DNA of 6,294 nt from Fibrobacter sp. (lineage in GTDB: Bacteria; Fibrobacterota; Fibrobacteria; Fibrobacterales; Fibrobacteraceae). The DNA lies in NCBI GenBank assembly GCA_017520105.1, contig JAFWRL010000305.1, positions 1-6,294 on the forward strand, written 5' to 3'. This document shows, piece after piece, positions 1-4,800 of this stretch. The translations under genes were made by a program, and so were the position numbers. The stretch's first letter is position 1, and every line of letters starts with the position of its first letter. Under the pieces are notes generated by a model that was not told the origin of the DNA, did no database searches, and saw only the letters and a list, made by a program, of their open reading frames with translations.

Positions 1-192
1 CCGGTGATTCAGAAGGCTCTCGTGGAACTCGACGGTGCTCCGTTCAAGTTCTTCGCCAAGAACCGCGAAGTCTGGGCCAAGACTGAATCCTACACCTACC
101 CGGGTCCGATCCAGTACTGGGGTCCGAGCGAAGTTTGCGACATGACGAACTTTACGATTAAGTTGGAACGTGGTGCTTTGAAGGTGAAGTAA
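1..192 (+). CDS. pfp: Diphosphate-fructose-6-phosphate 1-phosphotransferase (PPi-PFK), C-terminal fragment
   Basis: Only the last 63 residues are in the window; the gene enters from the left in frame 1 and stops at TAA 190-192. The tail holds a block reading YTYPGPIQYWGP, followed by a hydrophobic strand and NFTIKLERG, which matches the characteristic end of PPi-dependent phosphofructokinases (YPGPIQ-x-x-GP then a TLxLE-like strand). That family interconverts fructose 6-phosphate and fructose 1,6-bisphosphate in the cytoplasm using pyrophosphate instead of ATP, as the reversible glycolytic step. The substrate-binding and catalytic regions are upstream of the window, so the call rests on the tail alone. 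A strong terminator follows 22 bases after the stop, so the gene is the last of its transcript. Confidence 0.8.
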   Translation, partial: PVIQKALVELDGAPFKFFAKNREVWAKTESYTYPGPIQYWGPSEVCDMTNFTIKLERGALKVK

Positions 193-214
193 TAGCCTAC
201 AAGGCGAATAAAGC

Positions 215-249
215 AAAAGAGAACTCCTTTGGACTTCTCTTTTATTTTT
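215..249 (+). terminator. Rho-independent terminator of the PPi-PFK gene
   Basis: Left arm AAAAGAGAA (215-223) pairs perfectly with TTCTCTTTT (235-243). Inside, TCC/GGA pairs across a C/C mismatch and a TTT loop. A T-rich run continues to 249. The A-rich left flank and T-rich right flank mean it could also act on the opposite strand. Confidence 0.85.
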
Positions 250-261
250 GAGCCGCAGGGC

Positions 262-289
262 GGACGCCGAAGGCGTCCATTTGTTTTTT
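262..289 (+). terminator. GC-rich hairpin with T tail, possible terminator
   Basis: A perfect 7-bp stem, GGACGCC (262-268) with GGCGTCC (272-278), closes a GAA loop. It is followed by ATTTG and a six-T run (284-289). It lies just after the stronger terminator at 215-249, so it may be a second-stage terminator or part of the adjoining palindromic element. Confidence 0.5.
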
Positions 290-373
290 AGGGGCATCTA
301 CTTCGTTGTCGAAGCCCTCACGTACGACTTGTACGCTACGGGCTTCGAGCGCCTCGTATCTGCTCCCTAAAAA
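285..373. repeat. Nested ~89-bp imperfect palindrome, REP/BIME-like
   Basis: Three pairs of arms share one axis near position 329: TTTTTAGGG (285-293) with CCCTAAAAA (365-373), TCGAAGCCC (309-317) with GGGCTTCGA (340-348), and CGTAC (321-325) with GTACG (331-335). Partly complementary segments lie between them. The element is non-coding and intergenic. The architecture resembles dispersed palindromic repeats; there is only one copy in this window, so the repeat-family status is inferred from general familiarity with such spacers and not shown here. Confidence 0.6.
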
Positions 374-381
374 TTCAAATT

Positions 382-427
382 CTTGATCTTTATTCCTGCA
401 ACATCTGTTGCAGGATTTTGTTTTATG
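382..427 (+). terminator. Hairpin element copy A (terminator-like)
   Basis: TCCTGCAAC (394-402) pairs perfectly with GTTGCAGGA (407-415) around an ATCT loop, followed by TTTTGTTTT. The leading CTTGATCTTTATT (382-394) closely matches the lead of the hairpin at 468-511, so the two look like diverged copies. No gene directly upstream needs this terminator. Confidence 0.55.
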
Positions 428-467
428 AGGCACGGACGCCTTGCATCCACACTCCGATAAACATCGT

Positions 468-511
468 CTTGATTTTTAATCCCTGTAGTTTACTGCAGGG
501 ATTTTTTAATG
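468..511 (+). terminator. Hairpin element copy B (terminator-like)
   Basis: AATCCCTGTAG (478-488) pairs with CTGCAGGGATT (493-503) around TTTA, with one G-U pair, followed by T's to 507. The lead CTTGATTTTTAAT (468-480) is nearly the same as that of copy A 86 bases upstream. It sits about 105 bases before the peroxidase start, so it may end transcription from the left or attenuate the peroxidase transcript. Confidence 0.55.
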
Positions 512-605
512 CGTTTTATACTCGCCAAACAATCGTTTGTCGTCTGTTCGACACCTTCACCCTATCCTTTTAATGGGAAAAATTGTATGTTTAAAAGAAA
601 ACAAC

Positions 606-611
606 AAAGGG
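606..611 (+). promoter_or_regulatory. Shine-Dalgarno site that sets the peroxidase start
   Basis: AAAGGG lies about five bases before the ATG at 617. The in-frame alternatives at 509 and 587 have no comparable site, and the residues they would add (36 and 10) do not resemble the family. Confidence 0.65.
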
Positions 612-616
612 ATCTT

Positions 617-1159
617 ATGAATATCTACGACTTTACGGTTCTTGACAACAAGGGTAACGAAACTCCCCTCGCAAACTACAAGGGCAAGGTGCTTCTGGTC
701 GTGAATACGGCTACGGGTTGCGGGCTCACGCCGCAGTACGAAGCGCTGCAGAAGCTCTACGACACCTACAAGGAGCAGGGCTTAGAAATTCTCGATTTTC
801 CGTGCAACCAGTTTTTGGAACAGGCCAAGGGGAGCGACGACGAAATTCACCAGTTCTGCACGCTCACCTACCACACAACCTTCCCGCGCTTCAAGAAGAT
901 TGACGTGAACGGCGACACCGCCGCCCCGATTTTCAAGTTCCTTAAAGAAGCGATGCCAAAGCCGACCGATGCGGGCAATAAGATAAAGAATGTCGCCATC
1001 GCGGCGGCCGCCAAGCTCAGCAAGGCCGTCCACGAAGACAATGACATCAAGTGGAACTTCACCAAGTTCCTCGTCAACCGCGAAGGAAACGTCGTAGGCC
1101 GATTCGAACCCACCGTGCTCCCCGAAGCCATCGAGGCTAGCATCAAGGAACTTTTATAA
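617..1159 (+). CDS. Glutathione peroxidase family thiol peroxidase (2-Cys type)
   Basis: A 180-residue cytoplasmic enzyme, no signal peptide, that reduces hydrogen peroxide or organic hydroperoxides. The family signatures appear in order: NTATGCGLTPQY (peroxidatic Cys35), DFPCNQF (62-67) with Gln69, and IKWNFTKFLV (Trp146, Asn147). Together these are the Cys/Gln/Trp/Asn catalytic tetrad. Cys81 in FCTLTYHTTFP matches the resolving Cys of yeast Gpx3-type enzymes, so the likely reductant is thioredoxin and not glutathione (inference). The active-site codon is TGC, so this is not a selenoprotein. An Ala-rich insertion at about 112-143 makes the region before the Trp motif longer than in short bacterial homologues. 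The start at 617 is chosen for its AAAGGG site and because homology begins at NIYDF. The TAA stop overlaps the ATG of the next gene by one base, implying coupled translation. Confidence 0.9.
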   Translation: MNIYDFTVLDNKGNETPLANYKGKVLLVVNTATGCGLTPQYEALQKLYDTYKEQGLEILDFPCNQFLEQAKGSDDEIHQFCTLTYHTTFPRFKKIDVNGDTAAPIFKFLKEAMPKPTDAGNKIKNVAIAAAAKLSKAVHEDNDIKWNFTKFLVNREGNVVGRFEPTVLPEAIEASIKELL

Positions 1160-1326
1160 TGGCTTGTGCAAATTGCAAATTCCGTGCCCATTACGACAAG
1201 GACCCGAAGTCGATTATTGGGCGTATCTGGCGGTTCCATATCAACTTCTGCCCCGGCTGGAAAAGTTACCTGAAGAGCCTCTCCGAAGAAGAGCGCTTTG
1301 TCATTAAGGAAAAGTACAACTTGTAG
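1159..1326 (+). CDS. Small Cys/His protein coupled to the peroxidase, function unknown
   Basis: A 55-residue protein whose ATG (1159-1161) uses the last base of the peroxidase stop codon, giving TAATG, a classic translational-coupling arrangement. It starts MACANCKFRAHYDKDPKS, continues with the aromatic stretch GRIWRFHINFCPGWKSY, and ends in a charged helix-like LSEEERFVIKEKYNL. Cys3, Cys6, His27 and Cys31 form CX2C-X20-HX3C, a spacing compatible with one zinc site. No signal peptide or membrane segment is present. It ends at TAG 1324-1326, nine bases before the terminator region. It resembles small uncharacterised proteins with a WRxHINxCPGWK core that I recall from other anaerobes, but I cannot name a family. 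The coupling suggests a job linked to peroxide defence or metal/thiol handling (inference). Confidence 0.8.
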   Translation: MACANCKFRAHYDKDPKSIIGRIWRFHINFCPGWKSYLKSLSEEERFVIKEKYNL

Positions 1327-1334
1327 TAAAAGAG

Positions 1335-1362
1335 AAAATGGCGGACAAATTCCGCCACTTTT
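1335..1362 (+). terminator. Terminator of the peroxidase operon
   Basis: TGGCGGA (1339-1345) pairs with TCCGCCA (1351-1357) around CAAAT. It is flanked by AAAA on the left and CTTTT on the right, and starts nine bases after the 55-residue gene stops. Confidence 0.8.
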
Positions 1363-1373
1363 AACCTTAATGG

Positions 1374-1398
1374 ATCCTTCCCCTTACAGGGTCAGGAT
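1374..1398. repeat. Small two-tier hairpin (GGATCCT...AGGATGA type)
   Basis: ATCCT (1374-1378) pairs with AGGAT (1394-1398), and CCCT (1381-1384) pairs with AGGG (1388-1391), separated by a symmetric TC/TC internal loop with a TAC tip. It lies in the 183-bp convergent spacer between the small protein gene and prfB, where it could help end transcription from both sides. It looks like the dispersed GATCCTTC...AGGATGAC mini-hairpins found in many genomes. Confidence 0.55.
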
Positions 1399-1413
1399 GA
1401 CGAATGCGAGACT

Positions 1414-1427
1414 CTACTGCCTACTGC
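1414..1427. repeat. Two exact 7-bp tandem units CTACTGC
   Basis: CTACTGC occurs at 1414-1420 and again at 1421-1427. Read on the reverse strand (downstream of prfB) the unit is GCAGTAG, containing a TAG. Two units alone could be chance; it is listed because longer 7-bp arrays occur in other spacers of the window. Confidence 0.45.
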
Positions 1428-1490
1428 TTCGCGCCTTCGCTTCGTTAAAGTGCCAAACGCTGAGCTCGACTATGTCAAAAAAAACATTTG

Positions 1491-1511
1491 ATATTCTCTC
1501 GTCTTTCGTCT
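1491..1511 (-). repeat. 7-bp repeat AGACGAA/AGACGAG at the prfB stop
   Basis: On the reverse strand, running out of the prfB stop codon TAG (1512-1510), the units are AGACGAA (1511-1505), AGACGAG (1504-1498) and a decayed AGAATAT (1497-1491). The first unit overlaps the stop codon. The same units recur between aguB and aguA (4755-4800). Confidence 0.65.
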
Positions 1512-2614
1512 ATTTATTCCCTTCGCTTGTACTCAGTAGGTACGCATCAATGAAGGGTTTGATTTTTCCATCGAGTACGCCCGCTGTGTCGGATGTTTCT
1601 ACGCCAGTGCGCAGGTCCTTGACCATCTGGTACGGTTGTAACACGTAGCTACGGATTTGACTCCCCCATTCGACCTTTTTCTTTTCGGCCATGCGGGCAT
1701 CGCGCTTGGCTTCTTCCTCCAGACGGTAGTGTTCGGCCACCATGGTCTTGAGCATCTTGTAGCAAGTTTCGCGGTTCTGAATCTGCGAACGTTCCGTCTG
1801 GCAGCTAGCCATGATACCTGTGGGCAAGTGGGTCATGCGTACGGCGGAATCGGTCTTGTTGATGTACTGGCCACCGGCACCGCTACTGCGGTAAGTATCG
1901 ACGCGGACTTCGGTCATGTCCAAATCGAATTCGATATCTTCGTGTTCCGGGTACAGATAAACGGCGGTAAAGCTAGTGTGGCGACGTGCGTTTGCATCGA
2001 AGGGGCTAATGCGCACCAGACGGTGAACTCCGATTTCCGAACGGAGCAGTCCGTAAGCGTTTTCGCATGTGACTTCGATGGTCGCGCTCTTGAGACCGGC
2101 ATCTTCGGCTTCCTGGAAATCCACGACCTTGAAGTCCATGTTTTCGCGTTCAAAAAAGTGCGTGTACATGCGGAAAAGCATGAGAGCCCAGTCCTGAGAC
2201 TCCGTGCCGCCCGCCCCCGGATGAATAGACATGAGGCAAGCGCAGGCATCGTCCGGCCCGTTCAGCATCTTCTTGAATTCCATTTTTTCTACGCGCGCCC
2301 TGAGTTCGGCAATATCGGATTCGAGTGTCGCCGTAAGGTCCGCAGACTCTTCGTCCTTGCTCATTTCGTAAAGTTCCGCAAGGTCGTCGCACGTTTGGGA
2401 TACTTCTTTCCAGGAATCGATGAGCCCTTTGAGGTTCCCGATTTTCTTCATCATCGACTGCGCCTTTTCCTGGTCGTTCCACAGGTTCGGGTCGCTTGAA
2501 TCCTTTTCGAGGACGTAGAGTTCTTTGGTCTTTTCCTCTAAGTCAAAGATACCCCCAGAGTTTATCAATGCGTGCGCGCAATTCGATAAGCCCGGTATGA
2601 GTAGTGTTGAACAT
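1510..2614 (-). CDS. prfB: Peptide chain release factor 2, with programmed +1 frameshift
   Basis: RF2 recognises UGA and UAA in the ribosome and triggers peptide release. The zero frame starts at ATG 2614-2612 and encodes 23 residues ending in LWGYL, then meets an in-frame UGA (2545-2543). Shifting +1 at CUU-UGA-C continues at GAC (2544-2542) into 344 residues ending at TAG 1512-1510. The product is 367 residues, against 365 in E. coli. In the full-length protein SPF (about 203-205) is the stop-codon-reading tripeptide, and GGQ (about 247-249, in SSGAGGQ) catalyses hydrolysis; HPGAGGTESQDW is the family core block. Expression is likely autoregulated: low RF2 slows UGA reading and favours the shift. 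There is no Shine-Dalgarno site before the ATG; a 7-bp repeat array ends just upstream. A gene model starting at ATG 2568 would wrongly replace the N-terminus. Confidence 0.95.
2542..2557 (-). promoter_or_regulatory. prfB programmed +1 frameshift site
   Basis: Read on the reverse strand: U, then GGGGG (internal Shine-Dalgarno-like), UAU, CUU (slippery Leu codon), UGA, C. The stretch GGGGGUAUCUUUGAC is the same as in the E. coli prfB site, including the three-base gap between the G run and CUU and the C after UGA that weakens termination. RF2 homology is in the zero frame before the UGA and in the +1 frame after it. Confidence 0.95.
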
Positions 2615-2620
2615 AAGTCG

Positions 2621-2648
2621 TTAGTGGTTGGTGGTTAGTGGTTAGTGC
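2621..2648. repeat. Four-unit 7-bp tandem repeat (TTAGTGG type) before prfB
   Basis: Units in strict register on the + strand are TTAGTGG (2621), TTGGTGG (2628), TTAGTGG (2635) and TTAGTGC (2642). On the prfB strand they read CCACTAA, with TAA in three of four. The array starts only seven bases upstream of the prfB ATG, taking the place where a ribosome binding site would be expected. Confidence 0.8.
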
Positions 2649-2660
2649 TAAATAAAGGAG

Positions 2661-2681
2661 ATGCCCGATCAAGTCGGGCAT
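2661..2681. repeat. Perfect 8-bp hairpin ATGCCCGA...TCGGGCAT
   Basis: ATGCCCGA (2661-2668) pairs with TCGGGCAT (2674-2681) around TCAAG, within a GAT-GCCCGA-TCAAG-TCGGGC-ATGAC context typical of widespread dispersed mini-hairpins. On the reverse strand it lies after the parvulin gene and is followed by CTCCTTTATTT, so it may also end that transcript before prfB. Confidence 0.55.
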
Positions 2682-2689
2682 GACACAGT

Positions 2690-2702
2690 GCGGCGGTGCC
2701 GC
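2690..2702. repeat. Short GC hairpin GCGGC-GGT-GCCGC
   Basis: A 5-bp stem with a 3-base loop in the spacer between prfB and the parvulin gene. It is similar in style to the GCCGC-TTC-GCGGC hairpin at 4767-4779. Confidence 0.4.
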
Positions 2703-2712
2703 GATTATAGGG

Positions 2713-2748
2713 CCTAAAACCTAAACCCTATTACCTAAATACCTATTT
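2713..2748 (-). repeat. 7-bp tandem repeat (CCTAAAN on +) at the parvulin-gene stop
   Basis: On the + strand: CCTAAAA (2713), CCTAAAC (2720), CCTATTA (2727) and CCTAAAT (2734), then after one extra base CCTATTT (2742), which includes the stop codon. On the gene's own strand every unit carries TAG. These TAGs (CTA on + at 2714, 2721, 2728, 2735, 2743) fall in all three frames. Confidence 0.75.
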
Positions 2749-3744
2749 TCCGATGGCCTGAGGCGGTTCGTACTTCTTGTCGAGGTACTGGACCTTGTAG
2801 GTCTTGCCGAGGTCGTCGAGGTAAGCCTTGAGTTTAGCCTGACGTTCCTGTTCGGCCTGCACGCGGAGAATGTAGTCAATCTGGTGCTTGTAGCTTTCGA
2901 ACTTGCCGTCATTCTTTTCGGTAAGCATGAAAATGGATACTCCATCGTTATCGACGATCACTTCGGAGATGTCGCCAACCTTGAGCTTGCCGACAGCCTT
3001 AGCGAAGTTTGCGCCCTTGGACTTGGCGAGGAACTTATTCATGATGCCGCCAGTCTTCTTGGCTTCCTTGTCATCGCTGTACATGGCGGCGAGCTGGGCG
3101 AACGTTGCCTTCTTAGCGCGAACCTGGGCTGCAAGACCCTTCAGCATGTCCTTGGCGTCGTTGATTTCCTGAGCATTCTTGCCCTTGGTGGAAATGAAGA
3201 TGCGAGCGCCGCTAATTGTATCGTTGATGGATACCTTCGTCTTGTTGAGTTCCCAGAATGCCTGAAGCTGTTTTTCGGTCGGAGCTTCCGGATACGGAAC
3301 CTTCTTTTCGAGAATCTGTTCGCTCTTGAGCTGGTCTTCAATCTTGGACTTGAACTGGGCCATTGTCGTGTTGGACTTCTTGAGTTCCTTCTGGAAAGCG
3401 TCTTCGCTCGGGAACTGCTTCTTGAAGAGAGCGGTCAAGCTATCGACCTTGCCCTGAGAAACCTTGATACCCATCTTCTTTGCTTCGAGCTTGATGAGTT
3501 CCTGGCCGACGAGGTTATCCACAACCGCATAGCGAAGTTGGGTCATCATTTCTTCGGTCAGTTTCTGGCCTGGAGCCTGCTGGGCGCCAAGCATCGTTGC
3601 AAGACTGTCGATTTTACCAGCCGAAATACCGGTCTTTTCGACGCGGATGACATCCATACTTTTCGTATTCAACAATTGAGCAGAGGCGATTCCTGCTGTA
3701 AGAAGCATAGCAGCAGCACCGCGAGAAATGATTTTAAGAGACAT
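2743..3744 (-). CDS. Exported SurA/PrsA-like parvulin-domain foldase, probably non-catalytic
   Basis: A 333-residue protein with a Sec signal peptide (basic start MSLKIISR, hydrophobic core, likely cut after ASA at 22), so it is periplasmic. Residues about 60-150 are helical and charged, like the SurA N-terminal chaperone domain. Residues about 178-277 form one parvulin (PPIC) domain: ATFAQLAAMYSDDKEAKKTGG and LKVGDISEVIVDNDGVSIFML are clear family blocks. A charged C-terminal helix follows. By the family it should help fold outer-membrane or secreted proteins. Unusually, the two conserved parvulin histidines appear absent: the ARHIL-like strand reads ARIFIS (180-185), and the GxHI-like strand reads GVSIF (268-272). 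This suggests chaperone activity without prolyl isomerisation (inference from an alignment by eye). AAGGA (3755-3751) precedes the ATG by six bases. prfB lies 128 bp downstream on the same strand. Confidence 0.85.
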   Translation of the reverse strand: MSLKIISRGAAAMLLTAGIASAQLLNTKSMDVIRVEKTGISAGKIDSLATMLGAQQAPGQKLTEEMMTQLRYAVVDNLVGQELIKLEAKKMGIKVSQGKVDSLTALFKKQFPSEDAFQKELKKSNTTMAQFKSKIEDQLKSEQILEKKVPYPEAPTEKQLQAFWELNKTKVSINDTISGARIFISTKGKNAQEINDAKDMLKGLAAQVRAKKATFAQLAAMYSDDKEAKKTGGIMNKFLAKSKGANFAKAVGKLKVGDISEVIVDNDGVSIFMLTEKNDGKFESYKHQIDYILRVQAEQERQAKLKAYLDDLGKTYKVQYLDKKYEPPQAIGK

Positions 3745-3771
3745 TATTCATCCTTGTTAAAAAATTTTCAA

Positions 3772-3787
3772 GGTTAATATAGAAAAC
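3772..3787 (-). promoter_or_regulatory. Candidate promoter -10 region for the parvulin gene
   Basis: On the reverse strand the sequence reads GTTTTCTATATTAACC, with TATATT at 3781-3776. It shares a TTTT-x-CTA-W-W-TTA pattern with the regions before aguB and before the 5941 gene. No good -35 at 16-18 bases was found. The implied leader is about 25 bases and includes the AAGGA site. Confidence 0.45.
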
Positions 3788-3851
3788 TTGTCACCAGCAA
3801 ATGGCCTCCGGATGTGATTTTACGCAAACAAAACAATGTTCTTACAAAAAT

Positions 3852-3880
3852 TTGCGAGTAGGCCTTGTTTTTTCTAAATT
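3852..3880 (+). promoter_or_regulatory. Candidate aguB promoter, possibly leaderless
   Basis: TTGCGA (3852-3857) and TAAATT (3875-3880) are separated by 17 bases, a normal sigma70-type spacing. The aguB ATG begins only seven bases after the -10 box, where transcription would be expected to start. There is no Shine-Dalgarno sequence in front of the ATG. Confidence 0.5.
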
Positions 3881-3887
3881 ATTGCAC

Positions 3888-4751
3888 ATGAAAAAGATTA
3901 AAGCTTATACGTTGCAAGGCAAATGGACTGGGGATTTCGACTCCAATAACAAGTGGTATAAGGACGAGGCTCTCAAACTTAAGGGCAAGGACATCGATTT
4001 GCTAGTCCTGCCGGAACTTTTCCACACGCCATATTTTCCGTTCGAGGAAAACGCGGATTTTTTTGACCTCGCTATAGAAAAAGACCATCCGATAGTCGCC
4101 GAATGGCAGGCCATCGCAAAAGAACTGAACGCCGTTGTCGTGTTCCCGTTCTTCGAAAAGCGAGCACGCGGAATCTACCACAATTCGGCTTTCGTCTTTG
4201 AACGCGACGGAAGCATCGCAGGGCTTTACCGCAAGAGCCACATTCCCGACGATCCGCCCTTCTACGAAAAGTATTACTTCATTCCGGGCGATACCGGTTT
4301 CGAGCCCATCAAGACTAGCGCGGGTACGCTCGGCGTACTTATTTGCTGGGACCAGTGGTTCCCCGAAGCCGCCCGCATCATGAGCCTGAAGGGTGCCGAC
4401 GTGCTCATCTACCCCACAGCCATTGGCTGGATGGATAGCGAACCGAAGGAAATCTACCCGCGTCAGCAAGACAGCTGGATGACAGTCATGCGTGGACATG
4501 CGATTGCAAACCGCACGTTCGTCATCGCGGCAAACCGCTCGGGTACCGAGGGGCACCTCACGTTCTGGGGTACAAGCTTTGTCGCCGCTCCGGACGGATA
4601 TATTCTGCAGAAATGCGACCCGGAATTTCTGGGAGCAAGCTATGTGGAGCTGGACCTCGCCGAGACCGAGGAAAATCGCCGCTGGTGGCCGCATTTCCGC
4701 GACCGTCGCATCGATTTGTACAAGGACATTTTGAAAATTTGGGCGGACTAA
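3888..4751 (+). CDS. aguB: N-carbamoylputrescine amidase
   Basis: A 287-residue cytoplasmic nitrilase-superfamily enzyme that hydrolyses N-carbamoylputrescine to putrescine, CO2 and ammonia. The Glu-Lys-Cys triad is visible: Glu43 in LPELFHTPYF, Lys116 in YRKSHIPDDPPFYEKYYF, and Cys153 in ICWDQWFPEAAR. YPTAIGW, WMTVMRGHAIANRTFVIAANR and the closing WPHFRDRRIDLY are typical of the AguB branch of the superfamily. The start at 3888 is chosen because similarity begins at KIKAYTLQG; an in-frame ATG at 3801 would add 29 unrelated residues and lies upstream of the likely promoter. It is first in a two-gene operon, 48 bp before aguA, and divergent from the parvulin gene. Confidence 0.92.
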   Translation: MKKIKAYTLQGKWTGDFDSNNKWYKDEALKLKGKDIDLLVLPELFHTPYFPFEENADFFDLAIEKDHPIVAEWQAIAKELNAVVVFPFFEKRARGIYHNSAFVFERDGSIAGLYRKSHIPDDPPFYEKYYFIPGDTGFEPIKTSAGTLGVLICWDQWFPEAARIMSLKGADVLIYPTAIGWMDSEPKEIYPRQQDSWMTVMRGHAIANRTFVIAANRSGTEGHLTFWGTSFVAAPDGYILQKCDPEFLGASYVELDLAETEENRRWWPHFRDRRIDLYKDILKIWAD

Positions 4752-4754
4752 TTT

Positions 4755-4800
4755 AGACGAAAGAACGCCGCTTCGCGGCTACAGACGAGAGACGAAAGAA
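4755..4800 (+). repeat. 7-bp repeat (AGACGAA/AGACGAG) between aguB and aguA
   Basis: AGACGAA starts at 4755; AGACGAG at 4783 and AGACGAA at 4790. The 28-base gap from 4755 to 4783 is exactly four units, so the register is kept across an inserted hairpin, GCCGC (4767-4771) with GCGGC (4775-4779). The 11-mer AGACGAAAGAA occurs at 4755-4765 and 4790-4800. GAGAGA within it (4787-4792), seven bases before the aguA ATG, may act as a weak ribosome binding site. Confidence 0.7.

Larger units (their letters stand above)
193..616. other. 424-bp gene-free, hairpin-rich spacer
   Basis: No convincing gene lies between the PPi-PFK stop and the peroxidase start. The stretch holds the terminator at 215-249, a GGACGCC-GAA-GGCGTCC hairpin at 262-278 followed by a T run, a nested palindrome at 285-373, and two related hairpin elements at 382-427 and 468-511. 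The word CGGACGCC occurs twice (261-268 and 433-440). Open frames crossing here (for example the reverse strand at 433-242) are simply translations of the palindrome. No clear promoter for the downstream gene was identified. Confidence 0.7.

Noticed and set aside
242..433. Reverse-strand 63-codon open frame
   Set aside because: It is a readthrough of the nested palindrome and hairpin arms, has no ribosome binding site, and begins inside a terminator-like hairpin element.
509..616. N-terminal extension of the peroxidase from ATG 509
   Set aside because: The added 36 residues have no family similarity, the ATG lies in the tail of a terminator-like hairpin, and a good Shine-Dalgarno precedes ATG 617.
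719..721. Possible selenocysteine in the peroxidase active site
   Set aside because: The codon is TGC (Cys), not TGA, and no in-frame TGA occurs in the gene.
1657..2499. 280-codon + strand open frame opposite prfB
   Set aside because: It is the antisense shadow of a certain RF2 gene, with composition dictated by prfB codons and no recognisable motifs.
2713..2748. Telomere-like CCTAAAC repeats
   Set aside because: Resemblance to plant telomere repeats is superficial: the units are degenerate, few, and part of the general 7-bp pattern of this window's spacers.
2884..3777. 297-codon + strand open frame opposite the parvulin gene
   Set aside because: Antisense shadow; the Leu/Glu-rich pattern comes from reading Lys/Ala/Gln codons backwards, and no start signal is present.
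4002..4694. 230-codon reverse open frame opposite aguB
   Set aside because: Antisense shadow of a gene with a complete catalytic triad; no family features.
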